A stretch of 6,128 nucleotides of DNA from Planctomycetota bacterium. GTDB taxonomy: Bacteria > Planctomycetota > Phycisphaerae > Phycisphaerales > UBA1924. Where the stretch lies: assembly GCA_017303565.1 (NCBI GenBank), contig JAFLCM010000158.1, positions 1 to 6,128 on the forward strand, given 5' to 3'. Below are positions 4,628 to 6,128 of this stretch, piece after piece; the stretch's first letter is position 1, and each line of letters opens with the position of its first letter. The position numbers and the translations under genes are program-made. Below the pieces are notes generated by a model that saw only the letters and a program-made list of their open reading frames with translations, made no database searches and was not told where the DNA came from.

Positions 4628-6128
4628 TGGTTCCAAAACCCAACATCTCCGGCGTGACCCTCAGGGGTCTGCTTCTCGCCCTTTGCGCGTGGCTTGTGGT
4701 GGTGCACGGGCCCGCCAGCGCGCAGAATGATCGGTCGACCCCGCCGCCGAGCCCGGCGCGGGCGGCCGCCGGCGCTCCGACGACGCCGATGGTGGTCGAT
4801 GATTTTTCGGACGCGTCGAGGTGGCAGATCGTGGCGTCCGACGGTGTGGAGGGGAAGGTGTCGAGCGTGCGGCTGACGGGCCCGGACGGGAGCGAGACCT
4901 CCGCGCTGCGGATGGACTTCGACTTCAAGCGCGGGTCGGGGTACTGCATCGTGCGGCGAGAGCTCGACCTGGCGCTGCCGGTGAACTACAGGGTGGGGTT
5001 CGCGCTGATGGGGTCGTCGGGGGTGCTGCTGAATGGTCAGGCGCAAGGCTTCGTGAACGACCTTGAGTTCAAGTTGTACGACCAGACGGGTGACAACGTG
5101 TGGTGGGTGCGGACGCCGGACTATCGCTACGAGCCGGCGTGGTCGCGGCTGCGGTACGTGAAGCGGCAACTGGATTTTGCATGGGGGCCGGGCGGGGGGA
5201 AGGTTCCGCTGGAGCGCATCAAAGCGATCGAGTTCGCGGTGACGTCGAGCGCGGCGGGAGCGGCGAGCGGGAACGCTGGCAAAGGGCACATGTTGCTGTC
5301 GGACCTGCGGCTGGAGCCGCTGGGTGTTTCTTCCAAGCCCGCGGGAACGGCGGACGTGCTGGTGAACGGCGCTCCGGCGGGGCGCATGGTGAACGGGGTG
5401 GCGGAACTCGTCACGCTGCACGAGGACCGCGGCGGCGCGGCGCTCACGATCGACTTCGGCGACCCGGCGGAGTTTGGCGGCGTGATGCTGGCGTGGAACG
5501 AAACGCCCGTCGCGGTCTCGGGAGCCGAGGTTTCCCTCGACGGCGTGCGGGAAGAACCCTGGGCGCTGAAGGCACCGCCCCGGCAGGGAAGATCCGCGTT
5601 CTACGCGTACGACGGCGGTGAGGCCCAGCGCGTCACGCTTCGGTTCGACGGCGTGCGCGGTGCGCCGCGCACGCTGGCGCGCGTGATGCTCCTGCCGCGT
5701 GACGCCGCGACCAACCCGAATCGGATCGCGGGCATCCTCGCCCGGTCGTCGCCCCGGGGCTGGTATCCCCGGCAGTTCCTCGATGAGCAAGTGACTTGGG
5801 CGGTTTTCGGGCAACCGGGCGCGGAGCACGAGGGGCTGCTCGGCGGGGACGGCCAGGTCGAGGTTCGGAAGTTGGGCATGACGATCGAGCCGATGCTTGA
5901 GTACGACGCCTACGGGGTTGAGACGTGGGCGGACTGGAAGGCGACCGCGTCGCTGCCGGACGGGAGGATTCCGCTGCCTCGGGTCGAACTCCTGGGTGCC
6001 TCGCTCCAGTCGATCCGCGTGGAGCCGATGACCCTCGGCGAGAACACCGCGATCCGGTACACGGTGGCCAATACATCCGACGCGCCGTTCTCGGGGACGC
6101 TGCACCTGCTGCTGCGCCCGTACCAGGT
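4627..6128 (+). CDS. large secreted protein with carbohydrate-binding-like and discoidin-like regions, 5' part
   Basis: The frame is open from the ATG at 4627 to the window edge: 500 complete codons plus two bases, so the C-terminus is missing. An in-frame GTG at 4654 would also leave a good signal peptide. Residues 1-32 form that signal (TLRGLLLALCAWLVVV, cleavage after ASA), followed by a Pro/Ala-rich linker to about 55. Residues 56-232 begin VVDDFSDASRW and end in HMLLSDLRLEPL, a jelly-roll pattern seen in CBM11-like modules. Residues about 240-357 (GVMLAW, AEVSLDG, VTLRFDGV, ARVMLLP) resemble a discoidin (F5/8 type C) fold. Residues about 378-460 (GWYPRQFLDEQVTWAVFG, IEPMLEY, TWADW) recall long bacterial proteins named coagulation factor 5/8 type domain proteins; this is from memory and unchecked. 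A catalytic domain may lie beyond the edge. A role in glycan binding or breakdown outside the cytoplasm is inferred, supported by the shared operator with GH1. Confidence 0.85.
   Translation, partial: MVPKPNISGVTLRGLLLALCAWLVVVHGPASAQNDRSTPPPSPARAAAGAPTTPMVVDDFSDASRWQIVASDGVEGKVSSVRLTGPDGSETSALRMDFDFKRGSGYCIVRRELDLALPVNYRVGFALMGSSGVLLNGQAQGFVNDLEFKLYDQTGDNVWWVRTPDYRYEPAWSRLRYVKRQLDFAWGPGGGKVPLERIKAIEFAVTSSAAGAASGNAGKGHMLLSDLRLEPLGVSSKPAGTADVLVNGAPAGRMVNGVAELVTLHEDRGGAALTIDFGDPAEFGGVMLAWNETPVAVSGAEVSLDGVREEPWALKAPPRQGRSAFYAYDGGEAQRVTLRFDGVRGAPRTLARVMLLPRDAATNPNRIAGILARSSPRGWYPRQFLDEQVTWAVFGQPGAEHEGLLGGDGQVEVRKLGMTIEPMLEYDAYGVETWADWKATASLPDGRIPLPRVELLGASLQSIRVEPMTLGENTAIRYTVANTSDAPFSGTLHLLLRPYQ

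Noticed and set aside
4613..4657. 14-codon plus-strand mini-frame starting at the ATG inside the operator
   Set aside because: Its ATG lies about one base from the GGGAG upstream, too close for a ribosome site, and it overlaps the better-supported secreted-protein frame.
3538..6105. 855-codon minus-strand open frame across two genes
   Set aside because: It is rich in Arg, Pro and His with no domain signal. It overlaps the GH1 gene in another frame and lies antisense to the secreted protein, both of which have clear family features. Long stop-free shadow frames are expected at this GC content.

Overview
The window is very GC-rich chromosomal DNA with densely packed genes. It looks like a free-living heterotrophic bacterium with large secreted proteins. 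A planctomycete, perhaps of the Phycisphaerae type, would fit the GC content, the sparse Shine-Dalgarno sequences and the secreted proteins of unknown function. That assignment is an inference from style, because there is no rRNA or marker gene here.

Five protein genes occupy nearly all of the window, and each lies on the strand opposite to its neighbour (+ - + - +). In order: the 3' part of a FAD/NAD(P)-binding oxidoreductase (1-1125, +); a secreted protein of unknown function made of three copies of an 82-residue module (1177-2277, -); a small membrane protein of the VTT/DedA-like (TVP38/TMEM64) family (2370-3125, +); a cytoplasmic family 1 glycoside hydrolase, probably a beta-glucosidase (3135-4538, -); and the 5' part of a large secreted protein with a carbohydrate-binding-like and a discoidin-like region (4627 to the window edge, +). 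That last gene stays open to the final base.

The most informative site is the short gap between the glycosidase and the large secreted protein. It holds a perfect match to the LacI-family operator pattern TGNAANCGNTTNCA (4614-4627), between promoter-like elements that face both ways. One sugar-responsive repressor could therefore control both genes. The simplest reading is a small sugar-use unit: the secreted protein acts on or binds an external glycan, and the cytoplasmic GH1 enzyme splits the imported oligosaccharide. The regulator and transporter are not in the window.

The first three genes show no functional link to the sugar unit. The convergent gap at 1126-1176 carries degenerate 16-bp tandem repeats. 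The divergent gap at 2278-2369 carries a paired 8-bp direct repeat spaced one helical turn apart. No stretch over 300 bases lacks a gene. I found no tRNA, rRNA, insertion sequence, CRISPR array or phage gene.
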